Below are positions 46,732 to 55,186 of a DNA stretch of 64,000 bases, piece after piece. The translations under genes and the position numbers were made by a program. The notes below the pieces were generated by a model that saw only the letters and a program-made list of their open reading frames with translations, was not told where the DNA came from and did not search any database. The stretch lies in contig CAVUZG010000007.1 of assembly GCA_963745945.1 (NCBI GenBank), positions 1 through 64,000 on the forward strand, written 5' to 3'. Source of the stretch: DATFVA01 sp963745945 (GTDB lineage: Bacteria > Bacteroidota > Ignavibacteria > Ignavibacteriales > Ignavibacteriaceae). The first letter of the stretch is position 1, and each line of letters opens with the position of its first letter.

Positions 46732-47252
46732 TATTGAAGTTTCAATTTATCCAGAACTTTATTCGTTATATCATACTTCTCTTTTGCGTAAAGAAGCATA
46801 ACATCTCCGCTTCTGTCAAATACAAAATCGAGTTCTTCCTCATCAGCAATATCCTGAATGGCATTAAATATTTTATTCTGAACGGGTTTCATCAATTCAT
46901 CCTGTTTCTGAAATAATTCTCCATTTGTGCCGAATTTTTTTTCCCTGTAATCAGAAATATCTTTTTCCATATTCATTAATTCGGTCTCCATTTCAGAGCG
47001 TGTCTGATCGGTCATAATTAGTTTTCTCTTTTCATAATCATCATACTTAGTTTTCCAATCAGCTTCTTTTTTGTTCAATTCATTTTGCCATTCCTTAACG
47101 AGCAAATCAAGTTTTTGTCTTGCATCCTGTGCATCGGGAAGATTATCCATAATTGTGTTTGAATCGACATATCCGATTTTTAATTGTGCAAATGAAGGGG
47201 ATGCAAAAACTACTATAAAAAATGCTGAGAGAATCATCCCAAAGCTTTTCAT
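46731..47252 (-). CDS. skp: OmpH/Skp-like periplasmic chaperone, copy 2
   Basis: A 173-residue protein with a signal peptide (about 1-22, ending in SFA-QL). It opens LKIGYVDSNTIMDNLPDAQDA, continues as a long charged coiled coil (about 45-115) and ends FDRSGDVMLLYAKEKYDITNKVL. Skp trimers hold unfolded outer-membrane proteins on their way to BamA. It is paralogous to the next gene upstream and overlaps lpxD by one base. Confidence 0.9.
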   Translation of the reverse strand: MKSFGMILSAFFIVVFASPSFAQLKIGYVDSNTIMDNLPDAQDARQKLDLLVKEWQNELNKKEADWKTKYDDYEKRKLIMTDQTRSEMETELMNMEKDISDYREKKFGTNGELFQKQDELMKPVQNKIFNAIQDIADEEELDFVFDRSGDVMLLYAKEKYDITNKVLDKLKLQ

Positions 47253-47300
47253 ATAAACTCCGAACTAAAATTTTTAATTGTAGATGAAAAAATAAGAAAA

Positions 47301-47327
47301 CAGTTCTTCAATAATTTTAAAGAACTG
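47301..47327 (-). terminator. Terminator-like hairpin between the two ompH genes
   Basis: CAGTTCTT pairs exactly with AAGAACTG around an 11-base loop, and the minus-strand copy runs into TTTTCTTATTTTTT. It may cause partial termination and lower expression of the downstream lpx genes. Confidence 0.6.
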
Positions 47328-47353
47328 CTCTTATTCAAAATTCAGAAATAAAC

Positions 47354-47881
47354 TTAACTTCCTCTTTTTAACTTATCAAGCACTTTATAAGTAACATCGA
47401 AAGCTGAATCAGCATAAAGAAGTATTATATCACCGCTTTTATCGAAAATAAAATTCATGCCTTCTTCTTTAGCAACTTTGCCAATAGCATCGTAAATCTT
47501 ACTTTTTATAGGGGCAAAGATTTCATCATTTTTCTTGTAAATCTCGCCGGTTCCCTGTGCGAATTTTTGTTTCCTGAAATCAATAATATTCTGTTCCATT
47601 TGCACAAGCTGCTGCTGGGAAGATAATTTTTTATCTTCAGGCATTGTGTTAACCTGTTTCTGGTAATCATTAGCAGCCTGCTGATATGCTTGTGTCATAC
47701 TATCAAGTTGTCCGGACCATTTATTTGTAAGAGCATCAAGATCTCCCTGAGCTTTTATTGCTTCCGACCATTGAGTTAAAATAACCTGGGAGTCTACGTA
47801 ACCGAGTTTCTGGCTGGTTTGTGCCTGGACAAAACCAAAGTTTAGAAATAAAATTGAAAGAATTAAAAGATACTTTTTCAC
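47354..47881 (-). CDS. skp: OmpH/Skp-like periplasmic chaperone, copy 1
   Basis: A 175-residue protein with a signal peptide (about 1-20, ending in VQAQ). The mature part begins QKLGYVDSQVILTQWSEA, followed by a Gln-rich coiled coil (about 45-115), and ends FDKSGDIILLYADSAFDVTYKVL. It shares these end motifs with the adjacent copy but the coils differ, so this is an old tandem duplication. Placed directly after bamA it is probably the main carrier for barrel proteins. Confidence 0.9.
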   Translation of the reverse strand: MKKYLLILSILFLNFGFVQAQTSQKLGYVDSQVILTQWSEAIKAQGDLDALTNKWSGQLDSMTQAYQQAANDYQKQVNTMPEDKKLSSQQQLVQMEQNIIDFRKQKFAQGTGEIYKKNDEIFAPIKSKIYDAIGKVAKEEGMNFIFDKSGDIILLYADSAFDVTYKVLDKLKRGS

Positions 47882-47974
47882 TATTGTTACCTCGGAGTTA
47901 TTAATTAAAATTTATTTTATTTGAAGTTTCTGCATTAACATTGTGTAATTTACAATAAAATATTTCTAAGCGTT

Positions 47975-50482
47975 TTAAAATCCTCTGCCAAATTGAAAAT
48001 GGAACAACCAGGCCGGATCTTTCCCGTCAGTCAGTCTTCTGTCAAAGCCATAACCAAGATCAAATCCAATCAGCCCGATCGGGTTAATTAAAATTCTTGC
48101 TCCAAATCCAACAGATCTTCTTAAATCGAAAGGATCGGTTGTATTTAAATTCTCCCATACATTTCCAGCCTCTGCAAAAGCAATAAGATAGAGCGGAATA
48201 GGATCCAGAGTTACTGCAAACCTGAGTTCAGTAGTATATCTTGTCATAACTCTGCCGCCGAATACATTGCCCTGAGAATTTCTCGGACCGACTGTTCTGT
48301 CATCATAACCTCTTAAAGGCGTTGTGGCAATGACAAGACCGTTACCTCCCATATAGAAAAATTCAAACGGCTGAATCTGTGTTCCTTTTACTATTTCCTC
48401 TATATAACCAAGATCTGCCACGGTGTAAAACACCAGCCTGTTTGAGTTGAATAGTCTTTTATACCATTCGGCTTTGAAGCCAAGTTTATAATAATCAACA
48501 TCACCTGGAAGCAACGGGCCACCGGAAAGCTCACCATTTAAAGAAACTGAAGATCCGGTTGAAGGAAAAATAGGGTTGTCAATATCTTTCCTTGAAATTG
48601 TTGCGCCTACAGTATATTGTCTGGATTGACCCTCAGCATAGTAATTACCGCCGTTGATTACGTTGTTATATTGGAATTTAAATAGTCCCTGTATATAAAA
48701 GAAATCATCAGGCCATTTTAACCTTCTGCCGACCTTTAATGTTCCACCAGACTGGCGCAAATCGTAAATATATGCCTGGCGTGTATCAAATACTTCAGCA
48801 CCAACCAGTGTTGGAGTGTCCATAAACCAGGGTTCTGTAAATCCGAGTGTAAAGGTGCGGTACAAACTTCCAACACCAAACTGCCAGTTAAAACTTAATA
48901 TCTGTCCTCCGCCCAAACGAAAAGGTTCTGCCGCGGAGAAATTGGTAAGTGTAATTCCAACTGATCCGCTAAAACCAAAACTGCCACTATAACCAACAGA
49001 TGCGTTCAGGTAATCACTGGATTTTTCTTCTACATTGAAAACAACATTTACTGTACTGTCATTAGCAAGAGAATAGTCAATTGCCTGAGGTCCATATAGC
49101 TTTTCAACATTAAAGTACTGAAGATTCGCAAGCTGTTGAATACTTCTTAATAATAATCCGCGGTTAAAATAATCACCGGGAATAGTATATAACTCACGTC
49201 TGATTACTTTATCCTTGGTTTTATCATTTCCTGTAATATCAACCTTGCCAACCCTGAACTGATTTTTCTCTTCAATACGGATTGAAATATCCATAGAATC
49301 CGGTGGTACTTTTTGTTCAGTTGCCAGAACATTATAAGTCAGGTAACCGTTATCAAGATATAAAGACGAGACATCAGTTTGTTTTTCATTACCGTGAAGG
49401 TTTCTCTCAAATTTTTCATAATCATAAACATCCCCTTTAGCAAAATCGAGTCGTTGTTTCAAAACTGCATCACTAAAAACTGTATTGCCGGTAAATGTAA
49501 TATTCCTGATTTTATACTGCGGACCTTCATATACATTAATTAAAATTTTAAGATCTTTATTATCATTATAATAGATAAGTGAATCAGATATAATTTCTGC
49601 ATCTCTGTAACCATTCTTTTGATAAAACTTAACAATATCTTCTTTATCAATTTTATATTTGTCGGGATGAAACTGGGCACTACTCCAGAACTTCCACCAT
49701 TTTGATTCTTCAGTTTTATCCATCGCACCTTTGAGATCTGAATCATCAAATGCTTTGTTACCTGTAAATTCAATTTTTCTAACAGTAACTTCTTCACCTT
49801 CTTCAACAACCAGTTTTAAAAGAATACGCTCCTTAATCCTTGAGATTAGATCAGAATAGGTTATTTCACTTTTGGGATAATTTACATTGTATTCATCTGA
49901 CAAATCTTTTTCATTTCTCCAGGTTACAACTATTTCATCTTCAGTTGTATCGGCCTCAAAGAAATCAAATCTTTCAGTGTTTACTTTTGCATTTAAATAT
50001 CCTTCATCTGCATAAACCTTCAGCACTCTTTGTTCAAAATTCGTAATCTCCTGTGGCTTTAATATCTGTCCCCTTATAAAATTAGATTTCTTTTCTATAT
50101 CATCCGTGCTAACTTCATCATTACCTTCAACAACAAGTTTTTCAAACCGGGGATATTCCTGAACTTTAAGTAAAAGAAACACACCGTTGTCAAGCTGCTT
50201 GTCAATTATTATCTGTACATCTGAAAATATATTTAATGACCAGAGTTGCTTGATTGCATTCATTGTCTGGTCACCGGGTATCTGAATTTCATCACCCACT
50301 TTCAATCCGCTGTTAGCAATAATAGTGCTGGCATCAGCAGATTTATTACCTTCTACCGAAATTCCCAGGATCTTAAAGACCTTCGGCTGTGTAGTTTGGG
50401 CATTCAAATTAATGAAGCCCGGAAGAAACAGGAGTAAAAGGAAACTATATTTAAACAGTTTCTTTGGGGAGGTTTGAAACAT
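47975..50482 (-). CDS. bamA: Outer-membrane protein assembly factor BamA
   Basis: An 835-residue Omp85 protein. The signal peptide covers about 1-28 (NLNAQ). Five POTRA domains follow (about 35-430), with repeats such as ISVEGNKSADASTII, LVVEGNDEVSTDDI, IEFTGNKAFDDSDL, ITFTGNTVFSDAVL and VDITGNDKTKDKVI. A 16-strand barrel ends in an aromatic residue (GRGF). It inserts barrel proteins into the outer membrane. Its start lies inside uppS, overlapping by 32 bases in another frame. The usual VRGF/Y loop is seen as TPLRGYDDR. Confidence 0.95.
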   Translation of the reverse strand: MFQTSPKKLFKYSFLLLLFLPGFINLNAQTTQPKVFKILGISVEGNKSADASTIIANSGLKVGDEIQIPGDQTMNAIKQLWSLNIFSDVQIIIDKQLDNGVFLLLKVQEYPRFEKLVVEGNDEVSTDDIEKKSNFIRGQILKPQEITNFEQRVLKVYADEGYLNAKVNTERFDFFEADTTEDEIVVTWRNEKDLSDEYNVNYPKSEITYSDLISRIKERILLKLVVEEGEEVTVRKIEFTGNKAFDDSDLKGAMDKTEESKWWKFWSSAQFHPDKYKIDKEDIVKFYQKNGYRDAEIISDSLIYYNDNKDLKILINVYEGPQYKIRNITFTGNTVFSDAVLKQRLDFAKGDVYDYEKFERNLHGNEKQTDVSSLYLDNGYLTYNVLATEQKVPPDSMDISIRIEEKNQFRVGKVDITGNDKTKDKVIRRELYTIPGDYFNRGLLLRSIQQLANLQYFNVEKLYGPQAIDYSLANDSTVNVVFNVEEKSSDYLNASVGYSGSFGFSGSVGITLTNFSAAEPFRLGGGQILSFNWQFGVGSLYRTFTLGFTEPWFMDTPTLVGAEVFDTRQAYIYDLRQSGGTLKVGRRLKWPDDFFYIQGLFKFQYNNVINGGNYYAEGQSRQYTVGATISRKDIDNPIFPSTGSSVSLNGELSGGPLLPGDVDYYKLGFKAEWYKRLFNSNRLVFYTVADLGYIEEIVKGTQIQPFEFFYMGGNGLVIATTPLRGYDDRTVGPRNSQGNVFGGRVMTRYTTELRFAVTLDPIPLYLIAFAEAGNVWENLNTTDPFDLRRSVGFGARILINPIGLIGFDLGYGFDRRLTDGKDPAWLFHFQFGRGF

Positions 50483-51269
50483 TCTTTAAGCCTTTTTCAT
50501 TCTTTTTGATTTGTTCACTTACCTTACCGAATCTACGTTCCCTTTGCTGAAAATTTTTAATTGCCTCGTAAAGATGAATTCTCTTAAAGTCAGGCCAGTT
50601 TACATCGGTAATGTAAAATTCAGTGTAAGCAATCTGCCAAAGAAGAAAATTGCTAACTCTGAATTCTCCGCTTGTCCGTATCAACAAATCAGGATCCGGC
50701 ATGTTCTGAGTAGTAAGAAATCCCGAAAAAGTCTCTTCGTCAATTTCCCTAAGTGAAAGTTTATTATTGGATACGCTCTCTGCAATTTTTTTTATTGCTT
50801 CCAGAATTTCCCATCTGCCACTGTAGCTAAGAGCAAGGTTCAAAATCATCTTTTTATTATTACGGGTTCTTTCAATATCTTCTTTGAGTTGATTCCTGAC
50901 TTCAGTGGGGAGTGAATCTATATCACCAATTGTAGTTAGTTTTATATCGTTCTCCATTAACTCATCAGTACGATCTTTCAAACTCTTCAATAAAAGTCTC
51001 ATTAAAGTAGAAACTTCTTCTTTCGGCCGTTTCCAATTTTCAGTTGAGAATGTGTAAAGGGTAAGATATTTTATTCCAATCTGTGCACACGCTTCTACTA
51101 TATCTCTTACTGTATCAACCCCTCTTTTATGACCGGCTGCCCTGGGCAACCCTCTTTTACGTGCCCATCTTCCGTTCCCATCCATTATTATCGCGATATG
51201 AACCGGTATTTCACCCGAATTTTTTAGTTCCTGCTGAAATTTTTCATCTTGTCCGGTATGTCTAACCAA
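50451..51269 (-). CDS. uppS: Isoprenyl (undecaprenyl) diphosphate synthase
   Basis: A 272-residue cis-prenyltransferase that builds the lipid carrier for cell wall and LPS sugars. HIAIIMDGNGRWARKRGLPR holds the catalytic Asp and diphosphate site; GHKRGVDTV, YLTLYTFSTENWKRP, DLLIRTSGEFRVSNFLLWQ and FYITDVNWPDF are all typical. The open frame begins at a TTG (51269) with AGGA eight bases upstream; no nearer ATG precedes the conserved core. It heads the envelope run, and bamA begins within its last codons. Confidence 0.95.
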   Translation of the reverse strand: MVRHTGQDEKFQQELKNSGEIPVHIAIIMDGNGRWARKRGLPRAAGHKRGVDTVRDIVEACAQIGIKYLTLYTFSTENWKRPKEEVSTLMRLLLKSLKDRTDELMENDIKLTTIGDIDSLPTEVRNQLKEDIERTRNNKKMILNLALSYSGRWEILEAIKKIAESVSNNKLSLREIDEETFSGFLTTQNMPDPDLLIRTSGEFRVSNFLLWQIAYTEFYITDVNWPDFKRIHLYEAIKNFQQRERRFGKVSEQIKKNEKGLKNVSNLPKETV

Positions 51270-51407
51270 ATTCTGTCCTAAAAATTGATTAAGCGTGTAA
51301 AATTAACCCTATACCCTCTGAATGTCAAGGTAGACAAACAGACTTGACCGGGAGATTTAGTACAAATATATAGCTCTAAATAGTAATTAAAGAGGAAAAA
51401 AGATTTG

Positions 51408-51465
51408 CCCGTAAAGTTAACATATGATTAATAAAATCACTGTCAGGAAATTGGAGCTTTACGGG
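51408..51465. repeat. Long-loop inverted repeat at the end of the lexA operon
   Basis: CCCGTAAAG (51408-51416) and CTTTACGGG (51457-51465) are exact reverse complements across 40 bases. They bracket the stop codon of the last operon gene. This might fold the mRNA end or be a weak terminator; no T-run follows on the minus strand. Confidence 0.35.
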
Positions 51466-51871
51466 TTTTAAAGGAATGATCCAGCTGAGGTAGAGATTTA
51501 TCTACAAGATTAAACAATCTTATATTTATTTTTATTTCATTTGGTAATGAGTCGAGTAAGCCTTTTGTAATCAATAGATGTTCATCCGGGACACCAATGT
51601 ATAGTAAAACAGGTTTTTGAGTAAATTTTGTGTGCCTCGTTGCCAGAAAAGATATTCTATCCAAAAGCTTGGGATCTCTGAAATCCTCTTCACTCAAAGT
51701 AATACCTAAGGCATAATCCTTTCCCTGTTTTGCAATAATGTCAACATCAAATCCACCGATTTTTTCGGGTTCAGGAAGATAAGTCCCAAGTTTACGGCTT
51801 ACGGTTAAATATCCATTTTTCCAGAATTGTTCTATCAGAAAATCAATATTTTTTCTTTTCAAGGTATTCAT
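51443..51871 (-). CDS. Small protein with restriction-endonuclease-like core, unknown function
   Basis: A 142-residue protein I do not recognise. It starts with a helix (RKNIDFLIEQFWKNGYLT). A segment GGFDVDIIAKQGKDYALGITL (residues about 38-58) recalls the beta-hairpin of PD-(D/E)xK nucleases, with Asp in the first strand. The expected (D/E)xK in the second strand reads GIT instead, so catalysis is doubtful. It continues as alternating strands and helices (KPVLLYIGVPDE). It lies 12 bases after the WYL-like gene and belongs to the lexA operon. AGGAGG precedes the ATG. A DNA-related, damage-inducible role is inferred from position alone. Confidence 0.65.
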   Translation of the reverse strand: MNTLKRKNIDFLIEQFWKNGYLTVSRKLGTYLPEPEKIGGFDVDIIAKQGKDYALGITLSEEDFRDPKLLDRISFLATRHTKFTQKPVLLYIGVPDEHLLITKGLLDSLPNEIKINIRLFNLVDKSLPQLDHSFKTRKAPIS

Positions 51872-51883
51872 ATTTTTACCTCC

Positions 51884-52132
51884 TTACATTGCTTTCGGCA
51901 TTAAAGGAATTATTGGTGAAAATCTCATGCTTTTTAATATTCTAATATTTACAATCCTATCATATTCAAATTTTTTAATTTCATTTGAACTATTCATTTT
52001 TCCGTAAATTACTTTTTTTCCGCTTTTCTCTCGTGTAATATAGTATGGATCCAGTATTACTTCGTTTAATTGATATAAAAAACTTACACGGTTTCTGTTA
52101 CTAATTGCTGAAGAAAATAATTCGGTTTTCAT
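51884..52132 (-). CDS. Stand-alone WYL-like domain protein
   Basis: An 82-residue protein. Its pattern fits the SH3-like WYL fold: AISNRNRVSFLY, then LDPYYITREKSGKKVIYGK and KKFEYDRIVNIRIL, the last matching the conserved F-x-x-x-R-I motif. WYL domains usually sit behind a winged helix in regulators and sense nucleotides or single-stranded DNA. Here the domain stands alone. It starts 13 bases after lexA and ends 12 bases before the nuclease-fold-like gene. Because LexA is the upstream gene, a role in tuning the damage response is plausible but unproven. Confidence 0.6.
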   Translation of the reverse strand: MKTELFSSAISNRNRVSFLYQLNEVILDPYYITREKSGKKVIYGKMNSSNEIKKFEYDRIVNIRILKSMRFSPIIPLMPKAM

Positions 52133-52145
52133 TTTAACGCTCCGT

Positions 52146-52784
52146 TTAATTTAACCACCGGACAACACCTGTAACTTTTCCAACTATCTTAAATTCTTTT
52201 GTTTTATCAATTACTATTGGTTCATAGTTTTCGTTTTGTGGAAGAAGTCTCATTTTATCATTTTTATTTTCAAATGTTTTAACAGTAACTTCATCATCCA
52301 GCATTGCCACCACAATATCACCATTTATCGCATTATTCCGTGAGGAGACGATCACAAGGTCACCTTCAAAAATTCCTGCATTTACCATACTATCTCCCTT
52401 AACTTTAAGCGCAAAACACTCCTCAGATTTTTTCATAAACCCCGGGTCGATTACAATACTTCCTTCTATATTTTCCATAGCTGTAATGGGAGAACCAGCA
52501 GCTACACGACCGACAATCGGAATTTTCCGGAAACTTTCATTTCTGTCCTCTTCAAACTTGTACAGCTCATCTCTTATAATTGAAATTCCTCGGCTTGCAT
52601 TGCTTTCTATATTGAGGTAACCTTTTTTTACCAATGCATCCAGATGCCGTTTAACTCCGAAAGTAGATGAGATTTCAAATCTTTTTCCAATTTCTCTGAG
52701 AGTAGGCGGATATCCATTTTCATCCCTGAATTGATGAATGAAGCTTAATATATCCTGTTGTCTATCTGTTAATTCTTTTTTCAT
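52146..52784 (-). CDS. lexA: LexA repressor
   Basis: A 212-residue SOS repressor and self-cleaving S24 peptidase. The winged helix is at residues 1-65 (LTDRQQDILSFIHQF, PPTLREIGKRF). The cleavage site is Ala96-Gly97 (VAAGSP). The catalytic dyad is Ser132 (KGDSMVNAGI) and Lys169 (DEVTVKTF), 37 residues apart as in E. coli LexA. The recognition helix (SSTFGVKRHLDAL) departs from the E. coli type, so the operator should differ. It is the first gene of a three-gene operon. Confidence 0.95.
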   Translation of the reverse strand: MKKELTDRQQDILSFIHQFRDENGYPPTLREIGKRFEISSTFGVKRHLDALVKKGYLNIESNASRGISIIRDELYKFEEDRNESFRKIPIVGRVAAGSPITAMENIEGSIVIDPGFMKKSEECFALKVKGDSMVNAGIFEGDLVIVSSRNNAINGDIVVAMLDDEVTVKTFENKNDKMRLLPQNENYEPIVIDKTKEFKIVGKVTGVVRWLN

Positions 52785-52796
52785 ATAGTGCTCAAT

Positions 52797-52836
52797 TGTT
52801 TACTACTAACATAGTGAACATTTGCCCACTTGTCAA
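52797..52836 (-). promoter_or_regulatory. lexA promoter with palindromic candidate LexA operator
   Basis: On the minus strand TTGACA (52836-52831) and TATGTT (52813-52808) are separated by exactly 17 bases. A near-perfect inverted repeat covers 52797-52820: TGTTTACTA, six bases, then TAGTGAACA, with one mismatch in nine. It covers the -10 and start point, just where an autorepressor would bind. It does not match the E. coli or B. subtilis LexA boxes. Confidence 0.6.
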
Positions 52837-52868
52837 GAGATTGTAAAAATATTTTTTATTTAAAAATA

Positions 52869-52896
52869 CAAAGGCTGTCTTAAGTGACAGCCTTTG
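52869..52896 (-). terminator. Intrinsic terminator of ilvE
   Basis: A perfect 11-bp stem (CAAAGGCTGTC with GACAGCCTTTG) closes a 6-base loop. On the minus strand it runs into TATTTTTAAAT. It lies 24 bases past the ilvE stop and upstream of the lexA promoter. Confidence 0.8.
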
Positions 52897-52919
52897 TTTA
52901 AACGAATTGTTTTTATGTT

Positions 52920-54005
52920 CTAAACTTCAACCTGGTTCTTTTCAACATGAGTTAACCAGTTATAACGGTCTGGTTTATTTCCAAATTGAATTGAGGTAAT
53001 TTCATTAAATAACTTCAGGGCAAATTCATCATCTGTAAAATGCATTTCTATATCTTTGTATTTGAGTAATCCGACCATTGAAATTACAGCAGCTGTCCCT
53101 GTTCCAAATAATCCGAGGACATTTCCTTTTTTATATTCATCCACAACTTCCTCCACAGTAATCAGCCTTTCGGAAACTTTCATTTCCCAATCGTTAAGAA
53201 TCTGTAGTACAGATTTTCTTGTAATTCCGGGAAGGATACTTCCTGTAAGCTTTGGGGTTGCGATTTCATTTTTGAAGCGGATAAAAATATTCATGGTTCC
53301 AACTTCTTCAATATATTTCTGCTCAACTCCATCCAGCCACAACACCTGTGTAAAACCATTTTGTCTTGCTTCCTGTGCTGCAAGAAGGCTTGCCGCATAA
53401 TTAGCAGGAGTTTTGCATTCACCTAAACCTTTCCTTACTGCTCTTACATATTGATCCTGAGCCAATATTCTTACAGGTTTAAAACCTTCAGGATAATATG
53501 CACCAACGGGCGAAAGAAGAATTACCAGTTTGTAAGTTGTTGAAGGGCGGACGCCAAGAATTTCGTCTGTTCCAAAAATGAATGGACGGATATAAAGTGA
53601 TTCTCCTCTTTTAGCAGGTATCCATTTTTGTTCAATTGCTATTAATTCATTAAGAGCCTGAAGCATAAAATCAACATCTACTTCCGGAATACAAATACGT
53701 TTGGAAGAACGGTTTAATCTTTTAAAATGCTCTTCCGGTCTGAAAATAACAACATCACCATTCTCTGTTTTATAAGCTTTCAATCCTTCAAACACAGCCT
53801 GTCCGTAATGAACAAACATAGTAGCAGGATGAATTGAGATATCTTCAAGAGGTTTTATAACAGGATTATGCCAGCCAGCTTCCGGATTGTAGTCCATTTC
53901 AAATATATGATCCGTAAAAATTACGCCAAATCCGAGGTTTTCAGGAAGCACAATTTTTTCTGCTCTTTCTTTAATTTGAAATTTTATTTTCTCCATAGCA
54001 GGCAC
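52920..54005 (-). CDS. ilvE: Branched-chain amino-acid aminotransferase
   Basis: A 361-residue PLP fold-type IV enzyme of the long BCAT2-like class, which transaminates leucine, isoleucine and valine. GVIFTDHIFEMDYNPEAGWH and the N-terminal MFVHYGQAVFEGLKAY match the family. The Schiff-base Lys lies in GECKTPANYAAS, and EVGTMNIFI is the BCAT signature. An alternative ATG three codons in (53996) is possible. It appears to be a single gene; no ilv biosynthetic genes adjoin. Confidence 0.95.
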   Translation of the reverse strand: MPAMEKIKFQIKERAEKIVLPENLGFGVIFTDHIFEMDYNPEAGWHNPVIKPLEDISIHPATMFVHYGQAVFEGLKAYKTENGDVVIFRPEEHFKRLNRSSKRICIPEVDVDFMLQALNELIAIEQKWIPAKRGESLYIRPFIFGTDEILGVRPSTTYKLVILLSPVGAYYPEGFKPVRILAQDQYVRAVRKGLGECKTPANYAASLLAAQEARQNGFTQVLWLDGVEQKYIEEVGTMNIFIRFKNEIATPKLTGSILPGITRKSVLQILNDWEMKVSERLITVEEVVDEYKKGNVLGLFGTGTAAVISMVGLLKYKDIEMHFTDDEFALKLFNEITSIQFGNKPDRYNWLTHVEKNQVEV

Positions 54006-54203
54006 CTAAATAATTTATATAACTTTTTATAATTATACATAAAATCCATGAGAAATTAAACTTAAAAGTACAGGGAACAGTTGTCGTCATTTGATAAAAC
54101 TAATAGTTTTAAAAAGTTTAAAAGGTTTCAAGAGGATGTATTAATCATCTGTTGAATATATAAACAATTCAATTTTTGTTTTCTTTTAAACGATAATACA
54201 GGC

Positions 54204-54974
54204 CTAAAAGAAAATCATCCATAGAATATAATCCAGGATAAGGATAAGTGCAGCAGAAAGTACGAATGATCGTATAGTCGCAAGTCCAACTCCTTCTGCA
54301 CCGCCTTCTGTTCTGAACCCTATATGACATCCGAGTAAGGATGTTACACCTCCGAAAACGACAGTCTTCACCAAACCCGAGACAAAATCCGGAATTTCGA
54401 AAAATCTTTTTACAGAAGAAAAAAATACAGCATATGACACACCCAGGAAATAATTAGAAACAATATATGCTCCAAGTACTGCAATAACATTTGCAAAAGT
54501 TACGAGTAATGGCATCATTAAAACAGCGGCGAGAAACCGCGGCATTGCAAGATATCGCACAGGACTGATTGCCATTGTTTCAAGCGCATCAATTTGTTCA
54601 GTCACTTTCATCGTTCCAAGTTCAGCAGCTATGGAAGCACCAACTCTACCGGCAATTACGATACCTGTCAAAACCGGACCAAGTTCTGTAACTATTGCCC
54701 TGCTGGTTGCTGCTCCAAGAAATGACATCGGGGCAACACCTTTTAACTGGTAGGCAGCTTGCCAGGCAGCAACAGCGCCTGTAAAAACTGCAATAATTAA
54801 AACAAGCGGAAGTGAATTAACTCCGATATGTTCCATCTGGTAAAAAATAATTTTTCTGCTGCGGGGGATTGCTGAAAAGCTTTTGATAATATCCCATTGT
54901 AAACGGGCCACTTGTCCCATTTCTCTGAAGAAACTGATCGTCTTAATTCCAATATATTGAAGGAAACGGGACAT
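54204..54974 (-). CDS. mlaE: MlaE-family lipid ABC transporter permease
   Basis: A 256-residue integral membrane protein. It has about five or six membrane helices and the family's conserved ATSRAIVTELGPVLTGIVIAGRVGASIAAELGTMKVTEQIDAL region, read in pieces near residues 87-130. MlaE works with an ATPase (MlaF) and an MCE-domain protein (MlaD) to move phospholipid between membranes. Neither gene is adjacent within the window on this strand, so partners must be elsewhere or upstream of this locus. It is divergent from pckG. Confidence 0.93.
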   Translation of the reverse strand: MSRFLQYIGIKTISFFREMGQVARLQWDIIKSFSAIPRSRKIIFYQMEHIGVNSLPLVLIIAVFTGAVAAWQAAYQLKGVAPMSFLGAATSRAIVTELGPVLTGIVIAGRVGASIAAELGTMKVTEQIDALETMAISPVRYLAMPRFLAAVLMMPLLVTFANVIAVLGAYIVSNYFLGVSYAVFFSSVKRFFEIPDFVSGLVKTVVFGGVTSLLGCHIGFRTEGGAEGVGLATIRSFVLSAALILILDYILWMIFF

Positions 54975-55186
54975 ATTGTTCTAGTTAATATTAATAGTGC
55001 GACAAATTTAATAAATTTTTAACAACAGCATATTTCGTTCTGAATTTATAAGTATTGAAATTTTGTTACCTGAAGTTGAAATATTATCTTTATTTATTCA
55101 ATAAAAGCAAATCATACAATTATCTGCTGGAATCAGTATTTCCGGTGCTGGATGTTTATTGTAATTTAATATTTGAAAGGATATTT

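Noticed and set aside
46731..47881. The two ompH genes as an assembly duplication
   Set aside because: They share only the end motifs. Their coiled coils and DNA differ clearly, so they are genuine old paralogues.
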